Notes under the pieces: generated by a model | What the model was told of the DNA's origin: nothing | The model's database searches: none | What the model saw: only the letters and a program-made list of their open reading frames with translations | Shown: piece by piece, positions 52,486 through 60,520 of the stretch | How positions within the stretch are numbered: the first letter of the stretch is position 1 | How the letters are laid out: each line of letters starts with the position of its first letter | From: DATKSS01 sp035468355 | Lineage (GTDB): Bacteria; Chloroflexota; Dormibacteria; Dormibacterales; Dormibacteraceae | Length of the DNA: 64,000 nucleotides | Direction of reading: 5' to 3' | NCBI GenBank assembly: GCA_035468355.1 | Contig: DATITA010000079.1 | Location: 1 to 64,000, forward strand | Position numbers and translations under genes: made by a program

Positions 52486-53558
52486 CCCCTCACCTCTTCC
52501 TCGACGCAAGCGCGGCGCTCGTCACGCTCACGCCGCTGCCCCTCATCCTGGCCGCGAACTCCGCCGTCGGGAAGCCGTGGGCGCGCATCGCTACCGCGGT
52601 CGCCGGCGGCCTCACGGCGGGATTCTTCTTTTTGCTGGGGGCGCTCGACCTCGCGGGCGCGCCGGTGCTCGCACCTGGGCTCACCGCAGACGCCAGGCTT
52701 GGCCTGGACATCGGCACGATGGCGACCGGGTTTGCCGCGGCGGCACTCGTTTCGAAGCCGGTGCGCGAGCAGCTGGCCAGGGTCATTCCAATCGATCCGG
52801 ACAGCCCCGTGCATGCGCTGGCGCTCGTGCTGGCCGTGATCCTGTTCGGCACGCAGGTCACCTCGGTCGCCTTCACCAACGTTCTGGCCTCCGACCAATC
52901 GCAGGCCCCGCTGTCCCTCGGTGACCTCGTCCTGCAGGAGATCCCCTTCCTGATCCTTGGCCTGGCGGGGGTGGGCATTTTCATGCGTCGCAGCACGTCC
53001 GCGGCACTCGAGCGCCTGGGGGTGGTGGTTCCGCGGTGGTGGCAGGTGCCCCTGGCGCTCGCTGCGGCGGGCTTGTTCTTCGGTTTCGGCGATGCGATGG
53101 ATGCCCTCAACCACACCGTCTCGCCGCAAGTGGCGCACCAGGTGGATATCACGACCCAGCACGTCTTCGGCGCCCTGGGCGGACCGGTGGGCATCGCCGC
53201 ACTGGCGCTCGCCCCCGGAATCTGTGAGGAGATCCTGTTTCGCGGAGCCCTGCAGCCGCGCCTCGGAATCGTCCCCACCGCGCTGCTGTTCACGTCCATC
53301 CACACCCAGTACGGCCTGTCTGTCGACCTGCTCGCCGTGTTCGTGCTGGCTATCGGCCTGGGCGTGGTCCGGAAGTACACCAACACCACCACTTCCAGCC
53401 TCTGCCACACCACGTACAACCTGCTCGGAGGGATCGGGCTCTCGGGCGCCGCGTTCGGCGTCGGTGCGGGCGTGGACCTCATCCTCGTCGCCATGTCCGC
53501 CTATGGGATCTGGTCGAGCACGCGCCGGCGCTCGGCCTCGCCCGCCAGCGCGCCTTAA
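52482..53558 (+). CDS. CPBP intramembrane metalloprotease (probable CTG start)
   Basis: A membrane protease of the CAAX/Abi (CPBP) family, up to 358 residues with about nine TM helices. Motif 1 is APGICEEILFRGALQPRL with the EExxxR set; motif 2 FTSIHTQYG and motif 3 CHTTYNLLGG follow. The first usable ATG/GTG/TTG is TTG 52632, but the protein-like frame (HLFLDASAALVTLTPLPLILAA) runs back to CTG 52482, which overlaps the SPFH stop as CTGA. Third gene of a coupled NfeD-SPFH-CPBP unit. Confidence 0.82.
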   Translation: MTPHLFLDASAALVTLTPLPLILAANSAVGKPWARIATAVAGGLTAGFFFLLGALDLAGAPVLAPGLTADARLGLDIGTMATGFAAAALVSKPVREQLARVIPIDPDSPVHALALVLAVILFGTQVTSVAFTNVLASDQSQAPLSLGDLVLQEIPFLILGLAGVGIFMRRSTSAALERLGVVVPRWWQVPLALAAAGLFFGFGDAMDALNHTVSPQVAHQVDITTQHVFGALGGPVGIAALALAPGICEEILFRGALQPRLGIVPTALLFTSIHTQYGLSVDLLAVFVLAIGLGVVRKYTNTTTSSLCHTTYNLLGGIGLSGAAFGVGAGVDLILVAMSAYGIWSSTRRRSASPASAP

Positions 53559-53772
53559 CAAGCAGGGTTGCCGTGGCGCACGGCCCGCGTTAGGTTCGAG
53601 CTACGGTGCGCAGGCTGGGGGAGGGGCCTGTCGGGAGTGGGAGGGCCCGACCAGGGAGTGGCAACTTCCTTGAAGCGGCCCCGGGGAAACGCAGTCCCGC
53701 GGCCGAGTGGGTCGCACGCCGATTAACGACCAGGGTGGGCACCGGGCGTCCCGCTCGTTAGAATTCACCCCA
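53559..53772. other. 214-bp intergenic stretch with GC-rich hairpins
   Basis: Between the CPBP gene and parA. It includes an imperfect 11-bp hairpin near 53675-53706 (CGGCC and CGGGG arms) and, upstream, a GTCGGG/CCCGAC pair around 53630-53660. It should hold the parA promoter and the end of the nfeD operon. No known RNA family was recognised. Confidence 0.35.
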
Positions 53773-54588
53773 ATGGCCCCAGATATAGGAGCGGCACACG
53801 AGGCCAGCCCCAAGATGTTGGCGACCACCACCCCACCGGTGATCGCAGTGGTGAACCAGAAGGGCGGCGTGGGCAAGACCACCACCGCCATCAACCTGGC
53901 GGCGGCGCTCGCCGAGCTCGGGCACCCGACTCTACTGGTCGATCTTGATCCCCAGGCCAACTCCACCTCGGGTCTCGGCCTCGACCCCACGCGCGCCCGG
54001 CTCAACGTGTACCACCTGCTGACCGGCGAAGCCTCGGTCGATGAGGTCGCGCAGCCGACGGGCGTCCCGGGACTTTCGCTGGTCCCCTCGCACATCGACC
54101 TCGCCGGCGCCGAGATCGAGATGGCAGCCCTTGACCGACGCGAAGACCTCTTGCGCAAAGCGCTCTCGACACTGCCCCCCGGCGTCGAGGTCGTCCTCAT
54201 CGACTGTCCCCCGTCCCTCGGCCTCCTCACGCTCAACGCACTCGCGGCCGCGACGGGCATGTTGATCCCGACGCAGTGCGAGTACTTCGCCCTCGAGGGC
54301 CTGCGCCACCTCATGTACACGCACCAGCTCGTCCGCTCGCGGCTGAACCCCAAGCTCGCGATCGCGGGCATCCTCATGACGCAATTTGACGCACGCACCA
54401 CATTGGCGTGGGACGTGCTCGAAACCGTGCGCCGCTCGTATCCCCACCACATCCTTCAAACCTTCATACCGCGCAACGTGCGCATCAGCGAAGCGCCCAG
54501 CCACGGCAAGTCGGTGATCGAATACGACCCCACATGTCGAGGCGCGGTCGCGTACCGCGCTCTCGCGAAGGAGCTGTTGGAAAGATGA
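53773..54588 (+). CDS. parA: chromosome partitioning ATPase ParA
   Basis: A 271-residue deviant Walker ATPase (Soj type). PVIAVVNQKGGVGKTTTAINLAAALAELG carries the signature lysine, LLVDLDPQANSTSGLG and VVLIDCPPSLGLLTLNAL the A' and B motifs. An 18-residue leader precedes the conserved region (ATG 53773; ATG at 53815 is an alternative). It overlaps parB by 4 bp and sits 6 kb from dnaA, the usual place for parAB. Confidence 0.94.
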   Translation: MAPDIGAAHEASPKMLATTTPPVIAVVNQKGGVGKTTTAINLAAALAELGHPTLLVDLDPQANSTSGLGLDPTRARLNVYHLLTGEASVDEVAQPTGVPGLSLVPSHIDLAGAEIEMAALDRREDLLRKALSTLPPGVEVVLIDCPPSLGLLTLNALAAATGMLIPTQCEYFALEGLRHLMYTHQLVRSRLNPKLAIAGILMTQFDARTTLAWDVLETVRRSYPHHILQTFIPRNVRISEAPSHGKSVIEYDPTCRGAVAYRALAKELLER

Positions 54589-55427
54589 CGCAACCACGCG
54601 CACGCGGACTCGGACGCGGACTCGATGCCCTCATCCCGATGTCGCGCGACGGCGAGGCGATGGTCCCCCAGATGATCGCCGTGGACCAGATTCGTCCCTC
54701 GCATCAGCAGGTGCGAACGCGATTCGATGCCGAGCCCCTGGGGGAGCTGGCGGAGTCGATCCGCCTGCACGGTGTCTTGCAGCCCCTGCTCGTGCGGCGC
54801 CTGACCGACGGCTACGAGCTCATCGCCGGCGAGCGACGGTGGCGCGCGGCCAGGCTGGCAGGCCTGACTGCGGTGCCGGCAGTGGTGCGCACCGGTGGCG
54901 GCAACGACGAGCAGCTCGTGCTCGGGCTGATCGAGAACCTACAGCGCACGGACCTCGACCCGATCGAGGAGGCGCGAGGCCTGCGCCGGCTGACAGAAGA
55001 GTTCGCATTGACGCACGAGGAGGTTGCCCAGCGCCTCGGCAAGCATCGCGTTTCTGTGACGCAGTCGTTGCGCCTTCTCGGCGGCTGCGCCGCCGTGCAG
55101 TCGGCCGTCGCCGCCGGCGCCATCACCGCAGGCCACGCGCGCGCACTGATCGGCCTGGAGACGCAGGCCGCGCAGGAGCATGGGCTCAAGGTCGTCGTGG
55201 CGCGGCACCTGTCCGTGCGCCAGACGGAGAACTGGGTGCGCTCATACCGGCCGCGGCCCCGGCTTCGCGCTGACTCGACGGCGGACGTTCGCGCCCTCGC
55301 GGCCGACATCGAGTCGACCGTCGGCCTCCCCGTCAAGGTCAGCGGCACGATGAACCGCGGCAAGATCGAGCTCCGCTATTCGAGCCGCGAGGAGCTGGAG
55401 CGGGTCTGCGCTAAGCTCCTCTCCTAA
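54585..55427 (+). CDS. parB: chromosome partitioning protein ParB
   Basis: A 280-residue CTP-dependent parS-binding clamp. RGLGRGLDALI is the ParA-contact N-terminus; GELAESIRLHGVLQPLLVRR and ELIAGERRWRAARLAGL form the CTPase core with the GERRxRA motif; ENLQRTDLDPIEEARGLRRL and the helix-turn-helix THEEVAQRLGKHRVSVTQSLRLL bind DNA; the C-terminus dimerises. ATG at 54585 overlaps the parA stop. Confidence 0.95.
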   Translation: MTQPRARGLGRGLDALIPMSRDGEAMVPQMIAVDQIRPSHQQVRTRFDAEPLGELAESIRLHGVLQPLLVRRLTDGYELIAGERRWRAARLAGLTAVPAVVRTGGGNDEQLVLGLIENLQRTDLDPIEEARGLRRLTEEFALTHEEVAQRLGKHRVSVTQSLRLLGGCAAVQSAVAAGAITAGHARALIGLETQAAQEHGLKVVVARHLSVRQTENWVRSYRPRPRLRADSTADVRALAADIESTVGLPVKVSGTMNRGKIELRYSSREELERVCAKLLS

Positions 55428-55431
55428 TTTC

Positions 55432-56052
55432 ATGGCCGTTCCACAACCTCAGGCGGCCGGCGCCGCACCGAAAGAGTCTTCGACGCTCCTTTCGCTGCTC
55501 CGTGAGTTCTTCGAGGTCATCGTCCTCGCGGTCATCCTCTACTTCGGGATCAGCTTCGCGATTCAGGCGGTTCACGTCGAAGGACTCTCGATGTTCGCAA
55601 CGCTGAACGACAACGACTACCTCATCGCAGACAAGGTCGACTACCGCTTCCACACCCCTCAGCGTGGCGACATCATCATCCTGAGGCCGCCGACCGACAA
55701 CTCGCAGGACTTCATCAAAAGGGTGATTGCGCTGCCTGGCGAGCGTCTTCTGATCCGCGACGGAACCGTTTACATCAACGGGCACAAGCTCGACGAGCCT
55801 TATCTCCCCGAAGCCTGGACGACATTCAACAACTGGCCCGCCAACGGAAGCGATGGGCAGGTCATGGGTCCCAACGACTATTTCGTCATGGGCGACAATC
55901 GCAACCGCTCGCAGGATTCGCGCGTGTTCGGCCCGATCAGGCAGGACCGCATCGATGGTCGCGCATGGTTCCGAATCTGGCCGTTCTCGAGCTTCGGCAA
56001 CATCTACGCGCAACTGCCCACCCTGGAGACGTCGACCGCGTCCGTAGGTTGA
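55432..56052 (+). CDS. lepB: signal peptidase I
   Basis: A 206-residue membrane peptidase that releases exported proteins. One TM helix (about 28-46, FEVIVLAVILYFGISFAI) precedes the catalytic Ser in VEGLSMFATL; the Lys is in DFIKRVIALPGERL, and box E is VMGDNRNRSQDSRVFG. The usual PT after the Ser-Met is FAT here. It starts 4 bp after parB on the same strand, so it probably shares the transcript. Confidence 0.93.
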   Translation: MAVPQPQAAGAAPKESSTLLSLLREFFEVIVLAVILYFGISFAIQAVHVEGLSMFATLNDNDYLIADKVDYRFHTPQRGDIIILRPPTDNSQDFIKRVIALPGERLLIRDGTVYINGHKLDEPYLPEAWTTFNNWPANGSDGQVMGPNDYFVMGDNRNRSQDSRVFGPIRQDRIDGRAWFRIWPFSSFGNIYAQLPTLETSTASVG

Positions 56053-56064
56053 CCCGGCGCAGGC

Positions 56065-57336
56065 TCAGGCGCCGATCGCCAGCCTGAACCCGCGGTCGCG
56101 CGCGAACGGTCCAATCACGGCCATCTGCGCAGCGCCATTCAGCACCTGGCCGGCGACCCTCTTGACGTCGGCAGCGGTCACGGCGTCGACGAGCTCGAGC
56201 TCCTCCTCGATGGTCTTGATCTCGCCGAACAGAAGCTCCTGATAGGTCAGCCAGAAAGACACCCCGTTAGTGGTTTCGAGCTCCAGGCGGAGGCGGCCCT
56301 TCGTGAACTCCTTGGCGCGCGCGATCTCGTCGGGCGCGATCTCGCGTTCGCACAGTGAACGCAGCTCTGCCATGACTGCGTTCACCGCATCGACCGCCTT
56401 CTTCGGCTCGACGCCGATGTACACACCGAGGTAGCCGGTGTCGCGGTGCTTCTGCGTGAAGCTGTGCACGTCGTATGCAAGCCCGAGCCTTTCGCGGATG
56501 TTCAAGAACAGCCGTGAGCTCATGCCTTCGCCAAGCACCGTGTTGAGCAGGTCGAGTGCGTAGCGGTCCGGATCCCGGTAGCTCATGGCGCGCATCCCCA
56601 GGCAGATGTGAGCCTGTTCGGTCTGCCTGCGACGGACCAGCACGCGCGGGCCCGCCAGGGGGAGCGGTGTGGCGGACGAAAGGTCGCTGTCTGGCTCCGG
56701 GCTCAAGGTCAATCGTCGATCGATGGCCGCGCGCGTGGCAGCTTCGTCCACCACGCCCGCCACGCCGATGACCAGGTTCGGGAGTCGGTAGTGCGAGTCG
56801 GCGTACTCGAGGATGTCGTCGTGCGTCAGGCGGGCCACCGACTCTTCGGTTCCGGCGATGTCACGTCCCAGCGGATGGCCCGGCCAGATCAACTCTTCGA
56901 ACACGTTCTGCACAAAATCCTGCGGCTGATCCTGGTACATCCTCAACTCTTCGAGAATTACGGTCCGCTCGCGCTCCAGGTCGTCGGGGTCGAGCTTCGA
57001 GTTGGAGACGATGTCGAAAAGCACGTCCAGGCCCAGCTCGAGATGCTCGGATGGAACCCGCGCCCAGTAAGCGGTCAGCTCCTTGTCAGTCGAGGCGTTG
57101 ATGAAGCCGCCGACACCCTCGATCGCGTCCGCAATCTCCTTGGACGAGGCGCGTTTCTTCGTGCCCTTGAAGTAAAGGTGCTCGATGAAGTGCGACACGC
57201 CCGCCAACCGATCGTCTTCGAGGCGCGAGCCGCCGGCAAACATGAGGACCACGCTCGTCGACAGCCGCTCCGGCATCGGCGCGGTGACCAGCTTGGCGCC
57301 CCCGGCCAGCGATTGAACTCGATGAAAAGAGCGCAT
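56065..57336 (-). CDS. M16 family zinc peptidase
   Basis: A 423-residue processing-peptidase-like protein. The inverted zinc motif is HFIEHLYFKGTKKRASSKEIA (HxxEH), with the later glutamate in ERTVILEELRMYQDQP; FVQNVFEELIWPGHPLGRDIAG follows. Members act in peptide processing in cytoplasm; substrate unknown. It ends 12 bp from the convergent lepB gene. ATG at 57336 starts RSFHRVQSLAGGAKLVT. Confidence 0.9.
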   Translation of the reverse strand: MRSFHRVQSLAGGAKLVTAPMPERLSTSVVLMFAGGSRLEDDRLAGVSHFIEHLYFKGTKKRASSKEIADAIEGVGGFINASTDKELTAYWARVPSEHLELGLDVLFDIVSNSKLDPDDLERERTVILEELRMYQDQPQDFVQNVFEELIWPGHPLGRDIAGTEESVARLTHDDILEYADSHYRLPNLVIGVAGVVDEAATRAAIDRRLTLSPEPDSDLSSATPLPLAGPRVLVRRRQTEQAHICLGMRAMSYRDPDRYALDLLNTVLGEGMSSRLFLNIRERLGLAYDVHSFTQKHRDTGYLGVYIGVEPKKAVDAVNAVMAELRSLCEREIAPDEIARAKEFTKGRLRLELETTNGVSFWLTYQELLFGEIKTIEEELELVDAVTAADVKRVAGQVLNGAAQMAVIGPFARDRGFRLAIGA

Positions 57337-57383
57337 GGGACGGCCAGTATAGGACCGGCCGATCGCGCCGACCGGCGACCGCC

Positions 57384-57659
57384 TCAGTTGACGGAAGTGC
57401 CCTCCTGCAGGGCGCCGAGCGCCGCGTAAAGGGTCATGGCCACAAAGTCAGCCGGCATCCCGTCGGATACTGCATCCAGCGCTTCGCCGAGGTAGCGGCG
57501 CACATTGGGGACGGAGTCGACCTCGGACAGCTCGAGGCAGTCGCGGATCGCCTCGGCGATCTCGGTGGGTGTGATCTCCTCGTCGCCGGCCCCGTCCGAC
57601 ACCGAGTTGATCAGCGCGATGGCGCGCCGGATGCTCTCAGCGCCCGCCCGGCCCGGCAT
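57384..57659 (-). CDS. hypothetical protein between jag and the M16 gene
   Basis: A 91-residue acidic helical protein with no TM helix and no recognised motif (EITPTEIAEAIRDCLELSEV in the middle). Same strand and 17 bp behind jag, so it likely belongs to the rpmH-rnpA-yidD-yidC-jag transcript. Codon use matches neighbours, which supports a real gene. Confidence 0.65.
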   Translation of the reverse strand: MPGRAGAESIRRAIALINSVSDGAGDEEITPTEIAEAIRDCLELSEVDSVPNVRRYLGEALDAVSDGMPADFVAMTLYAALGALQEGTSVN

Positions 57660-57676
57660 TCCCCTGGAGTACGCGG

Positions 57677-58318
57677 CTACCCGGCCGCCGGTTTGCGCGG
57701 GCCAACGACGACTCGGCGCTCGGGCTCGTCGCCGATGCTGCCGCTGGTGACATCGGGGTCGCCTTCGAGGGCAAGGTGGATGGCTCGGCGTTCGAACGGC
57801 TGCATCGCGTCCAGCGTGATCGGGTCGCCGGTCATCTTCACCTGGCGCGCAGCGCGCAGCGCGATCTCGCGCACGGTGTGCTCGCGCCTCTGCCGGTAAC
57901 GCTCGACGTCGACGATGATCCGCTCGCCCTCGTCGAGGTGCTTGCCGACCATCACATTGGTCACCGACTGCAGGGCGCGCAGCGTCTCTCCGCGCCAGCC
58001 GATGAGAGCGCCGAGGTCGCGCCCGCTGATGTCGAGCGTGATCGGCTCGCTGGCCGGGCGGACCGAGACCTGGGCCCGCACGCCCATGTGCTTCAAGAGA
58101 CCTTCGACCAGCGTGCGTGCCAGCTCCGCCTTGCCATTCGGGGCCGCTGCCGCACCCCGCTCGGCGGTGGGGTCGATCACGCTCACCTCGACCACGGTCT
58201 CGTCAGCGGTCTCGCTCAACACCTTGACGTCCACGTTCCTGCGGCTCTCTTTCAGCTCTATCAACGCCGCGTCGACCGCCTCGTCAAGCGTGCGGCCCCG
58301 CCCTTCTGCCGATTTCAT
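57677..58318 (-). CDS. jag: Jag/KhpB RNA-binding protein
   Basis: A 213-residue RNA-binding protein. Residues 1-50 are the Jag-N domain (GRTLDEAVDAALIELKESR), 65-145 a KH-like domain (LDISGRDLGALIGWRGETLRALQSV with the GxxG loop) and 150-205 an R3H domain (RREHTVREIALRAARQV and MQPFERRAIHLALEG). It follows yidC as in most Gram-positives and probably helps post-transcriptional control of envelope growth. Confidence 0.93.
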   Translation of the reverse strand: MKSAEGRGRTLDEAVDAALIELKESRRNVDVKVLSETADETVVEVSVIDPTAERGAAAAPNGKAELARTLVEGLLKHMGVRAQVSVRPASEPITLDISGRDLGALIGWRGETLRALQSVTNVMVGKHLDEGERIIVDVERYRQRREHTVREIALRAARQVKMTGDPITLDAMQPFERRAIHLALEGDPDVTSGSIGDEPERRVVVGPRKPAAG

Positions 58319-58337
58319 CAGCGCTTACTCCTTGCCC

Positions 58338-59189
58338 TCACTTGGTGGGCTTCTTGGGTTTGGAGCCGTTCGATGGTCCGTTCTTGGGGCCCGCGCCCGG
58401 TCCTTTCTTCGGCGGCGGCGACGGCGCTCCCCCGGCCACGGCCCTGAACCTGGCCGGCAATATGTTCCCCCAACCGACCACGAAGCTCTGCTGAATGATA
58501 CTGACGCAGTTCCCGATGAACCAGTAGAGGCCCAGGCCGGCGGGGACGTTAAGCGCGAAGTAGCCGATCATCAGCGGCGAGAGCCAGACCATCGTCCGCT
58601 GCATCTGCTGGGTCTGCAGCTCCTGCTCGGTGGGGTTGACGGGGGGCGGCATCTGCAGCATCCGCGACTGCACGAGGGTGGTCAGGGCCGCGAGCAGCGG
58701 GAACGCAAGATAACGGATGTCGGGAATCGGAAGCGATGCGAACAGCGGGTGATGGTTGGGGTTGTCGTTGAGGTTGGGCACGAAAAGGAAATGGGCCGCC
58801 ACGTGCGCGCTCGAGGCGAAGTCGCGAAAGACGTAATAGAGGGCTATCAGGACCGGCATCTGGACCACCAGCGGCAGACAGCCGATCATGCCGCCCAGCG
58901 GGTTGACGCCGTGCTCCTGGTAAAGCTTCATCATCTCGGCGTTCAGCTTCTGAGGGTCCTTCTTGTACTTCTTGCGAAGGTCGGCGACCTGGGGCGCGAG
59001 CTTTCGCTGCTCGGCCATCGACTTGCGCTGAGTGACCAACTGGAACTGCTGAAGGGGCGCAAGGAGGAGCCTGATCATGATCGTGAGGGCGATGATCGCC
59101 ATGCCGTACGCGCCAATGGCGTCCAGGATCCCGACGGTCTGGAAATGGACGTCGATGTAGGACAGGAGCGAGGCAAGCGGGTGCTTCAC
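58338..59189 (-). CDS. yidC: membrane protein insertase YidC
   Basis: A 283-residue or longer Oxa1-family insertase with five to six TM helices. QQFQLVTQRKSMAEQRKLAPQ is the amphipathic C1 region with the core Arg on the first helix, and GLGLYWFIGNCVSIIQQ the last helix; the tail is Lys/Pro/Gly-rich. The first standard start is GTG 59189, but SSFFDVFKPVVDLWTLVV upstream fits the YidC beginning. CTG 59243 or ATC 59249, the latter about nine bases after AGGAGAG, would give a normal N-terminus. Confidence 0.92.
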   Translation of the reverse strand: MKHPLASLLSYIDVHFQTVGILDAIGAYGMAIIALTIMIRLLLAPLQQFQLVTQRKSMAEQRKLAPQVADLRKKYKKDPQKLNAEMMKLYQEHGVNPLGGMIGCLPLVVQMPVLIALYYVFRDFASSAHVAAHFLFVPNLNDNPNHHPLFASLPIPDIRYLAFPLLAALTTLVQSRMLQMPPPVNPTEQELQTQQMQRTMVWLSPLMIGYFALNVPAGLGLYWFIGNCVSIIQQSFVVGWGNILPARFRAVAGGAPSPPPKKGPGAGPKNGPSNGSKPKKPTK

Positions 59190-59277
59190 GACCAGCGTCC
59201 ACAGGTCGACAACCGGCTTGAAAACGTCAAAAAACGAGCTCAGGTGGATGGTGACTCTCTCCTAGATGAGACCGTGG

Positions 59278-59487
59278 TCAGGGAACAGGATCGTAGCCGC
59301 CCTTGGCAAAGGGATGGCAGCGGGCGATCCGAGCAGCGCCCATCCAGCCTCCCCGGAGCCAGCCGTACCGCTCGATCGCCTCGTACGTGTAGTGAGAGCA
59401 CGAGGGGTAGTAGCGGCACGAAGGCGGAATGATCTTCGAGAACGACATCTGGTAGCCGCGGATCAGAGCCAGGAACACCTTAGTCAT
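59278..59487 (-). CDS. yidD: membrane protein insertion efficiency factor YidD
   Basis: A 69-residue small peripheral membrane protein helping YidC. The family signature is clear: FLALIRGYQMSFSKIIPPSCRYYPSCSHYTYEAIERYG, with three cysteines, and HPFAKGGYDPVP at the end. It overlaps rnpA by 4 bp and precedes yidC, the usual order. Confidence 0.96.
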   Translation of the reverse strand: MTKVFLALIRGYQMSFSKIIPPSCRYYPSCSHYTYEAIERYGWLRGGWMGAARIARCHPFAKGGYDPVP

Positions 59488-59843
59488 GCGTTCAGCGCGG
59501 CCAACCTGAGCGCCGCCTGCGCAGCCTCCGCGTTGAGTTCGGCGAACGACACTTCGAGCGCCGCCGGGCGGGCGATCAGGACCACGTCATATCGTATTCC
59601 CACCTCCCGCAGCGGCGAATCAGTGCCGAAGAGGTGCTCGCGGGAAACCTCCCTCAGTCGCCGGCGCGCGCGGTTGCGGTCGACCGAGGATCGGATCGCC
59701 CGGCTCACAGTCACACCGACGCGCCCGTCTTCAGCGTCGCGCTCCACGGCGAATCCAACCAGCGCGCGCCCGCTGTGAAACCGCCTGCCGTTCATCGCCG
59801 CCTGGAAGTCACCCTTCCGGCGGAGCCGATAGCGCTTTTTCAC
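59484..59843 (-). CDS. rnpA: ribonuclease P protein component
   Basis: A 119-residue protein cofactor of RNase P, which trims tRNA 5' ends. YRLRRKGDFQAAMNGRRF opens the fold and the RNR signature is VDRNRARRRLREVSREHL. Start is GTG at 59843, 14 bp after the rpmH stop. The C-terminus is a helical extension. Confidence 0.93.
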   Translation of the reverse strand: MKKRYRLRRKGDFQAAMNGRRFHSGRALVGFAVERDAEDGRVGVTVSRAIRSSVDRNRARRRLREVSREHLFGTDSPLREVGIRYDVVLIARPAALEVSFAELNAEAAQAALRLAALNA

Positions 59844-59857
59844 AGCGCGAAGCGGCT

Positions 59858-59992
59858 TTAGCTAGACAGCCGCTGACGGCCCTTTCGGCGTCGGTTCTGC
59901 ACCACGCGCACACCTCCGCGCGCACTCATGCGGCGAAGAAAGCCGTGCACGCGGCGGCGGTACCTTTTCTTGGGTTGGAATGTCCGTTTGAT
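59858..59992 (-). CDS. rpmH: 50S ribosomal protein L34, apparent ATC start
   Basis: Reading from ATC at 59992 gives exactly 44 codons, the normal L34 length, with KRTFQPKKRYRRRVHGF after the first residue, then LRRMSARGGVRVVQNRRR and RLSS. L34 always starts MKRT(F/Y/W)QP, so the initiator is at this ATC. No ATG, GTG or TTG lies in frame upstream before non-coding sequence. No Shine-Dalgarno site is seen; TACACT ends 7 bp before the ATC, suggesting a leaderless mRNA. It leads the rnpA-yidD-yidC-jag line. Confidence 0.88.
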   Translation of the reverse strand: MKRTFQPKKRYRRRVHGFLRRMSARGGVRVVQNRRRKGRQRLSS

Positions 59993-59999
59993 CGCGGTA

Positions 60000-60520
60000 G
60001 TGTACCCGAGGGCCGGGCCGACTAATTGGATACCACTTCTATAACTTCATCAGTTGGGCTCCGTGCCTTGCGGTGTCCACAGGCCGGTGCTACACTGGCC
60101 GCCCGGAAGCAGCCTAGCCAGGTGCACGGTTACGCCCTCAGTACGGATGGCGCAACCGAGACCCACTAATAACGACAATCCAGCAAGCACTTAAACGTAT
60201 ATCACCGCTTCCATGTTTCGGGATCGACTGGATAGGGGATTTCGGACAGGTCGGCACCGCCAGCCTGTGGAAATCCCATCCGCTCTTTTCCACAGGTACT
60301 CATAGGAGGCGGAGCTCATGGTTGCAGAGCTTCGGTTGAAGTCTGGGGTCCCCGGGGTCGTGCTTCGGCACTCTCGGGCGGCCGGCGGAGCAGGCGGAAC
60401 CGAGACACGACTTGATCCCAGGTTGTCCACAACATTTGCAGAGCGCCCGGGCCGCGAATCCCCAGGCGAGCTCGACTCGTGCACAGGGGTTTCGGCACAA
60501 AACTGTAAGGAGGCGACTGC
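60000..60520. other. oriC: oriC region, dnaA upstream part
   Basis: Gene-free 520 bp between rpmH and dnaA. DnaA-box-like 9-mers: TTTTCCACA (60286-60294) and TTGTCCACA (60423-60431), each one change from TTATCCACA; weaker ones at 60073 and 60266. A/T-rich tracts at about 60025-60060 and 60165-60205 could be unwinding elements. The dnaA ribosome site AAGGAGG ends nine bases before GTG 60521. The gene order rpmH-oriC-dnaA-dnaN-recF supports an origin. Confidence 0.7.
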
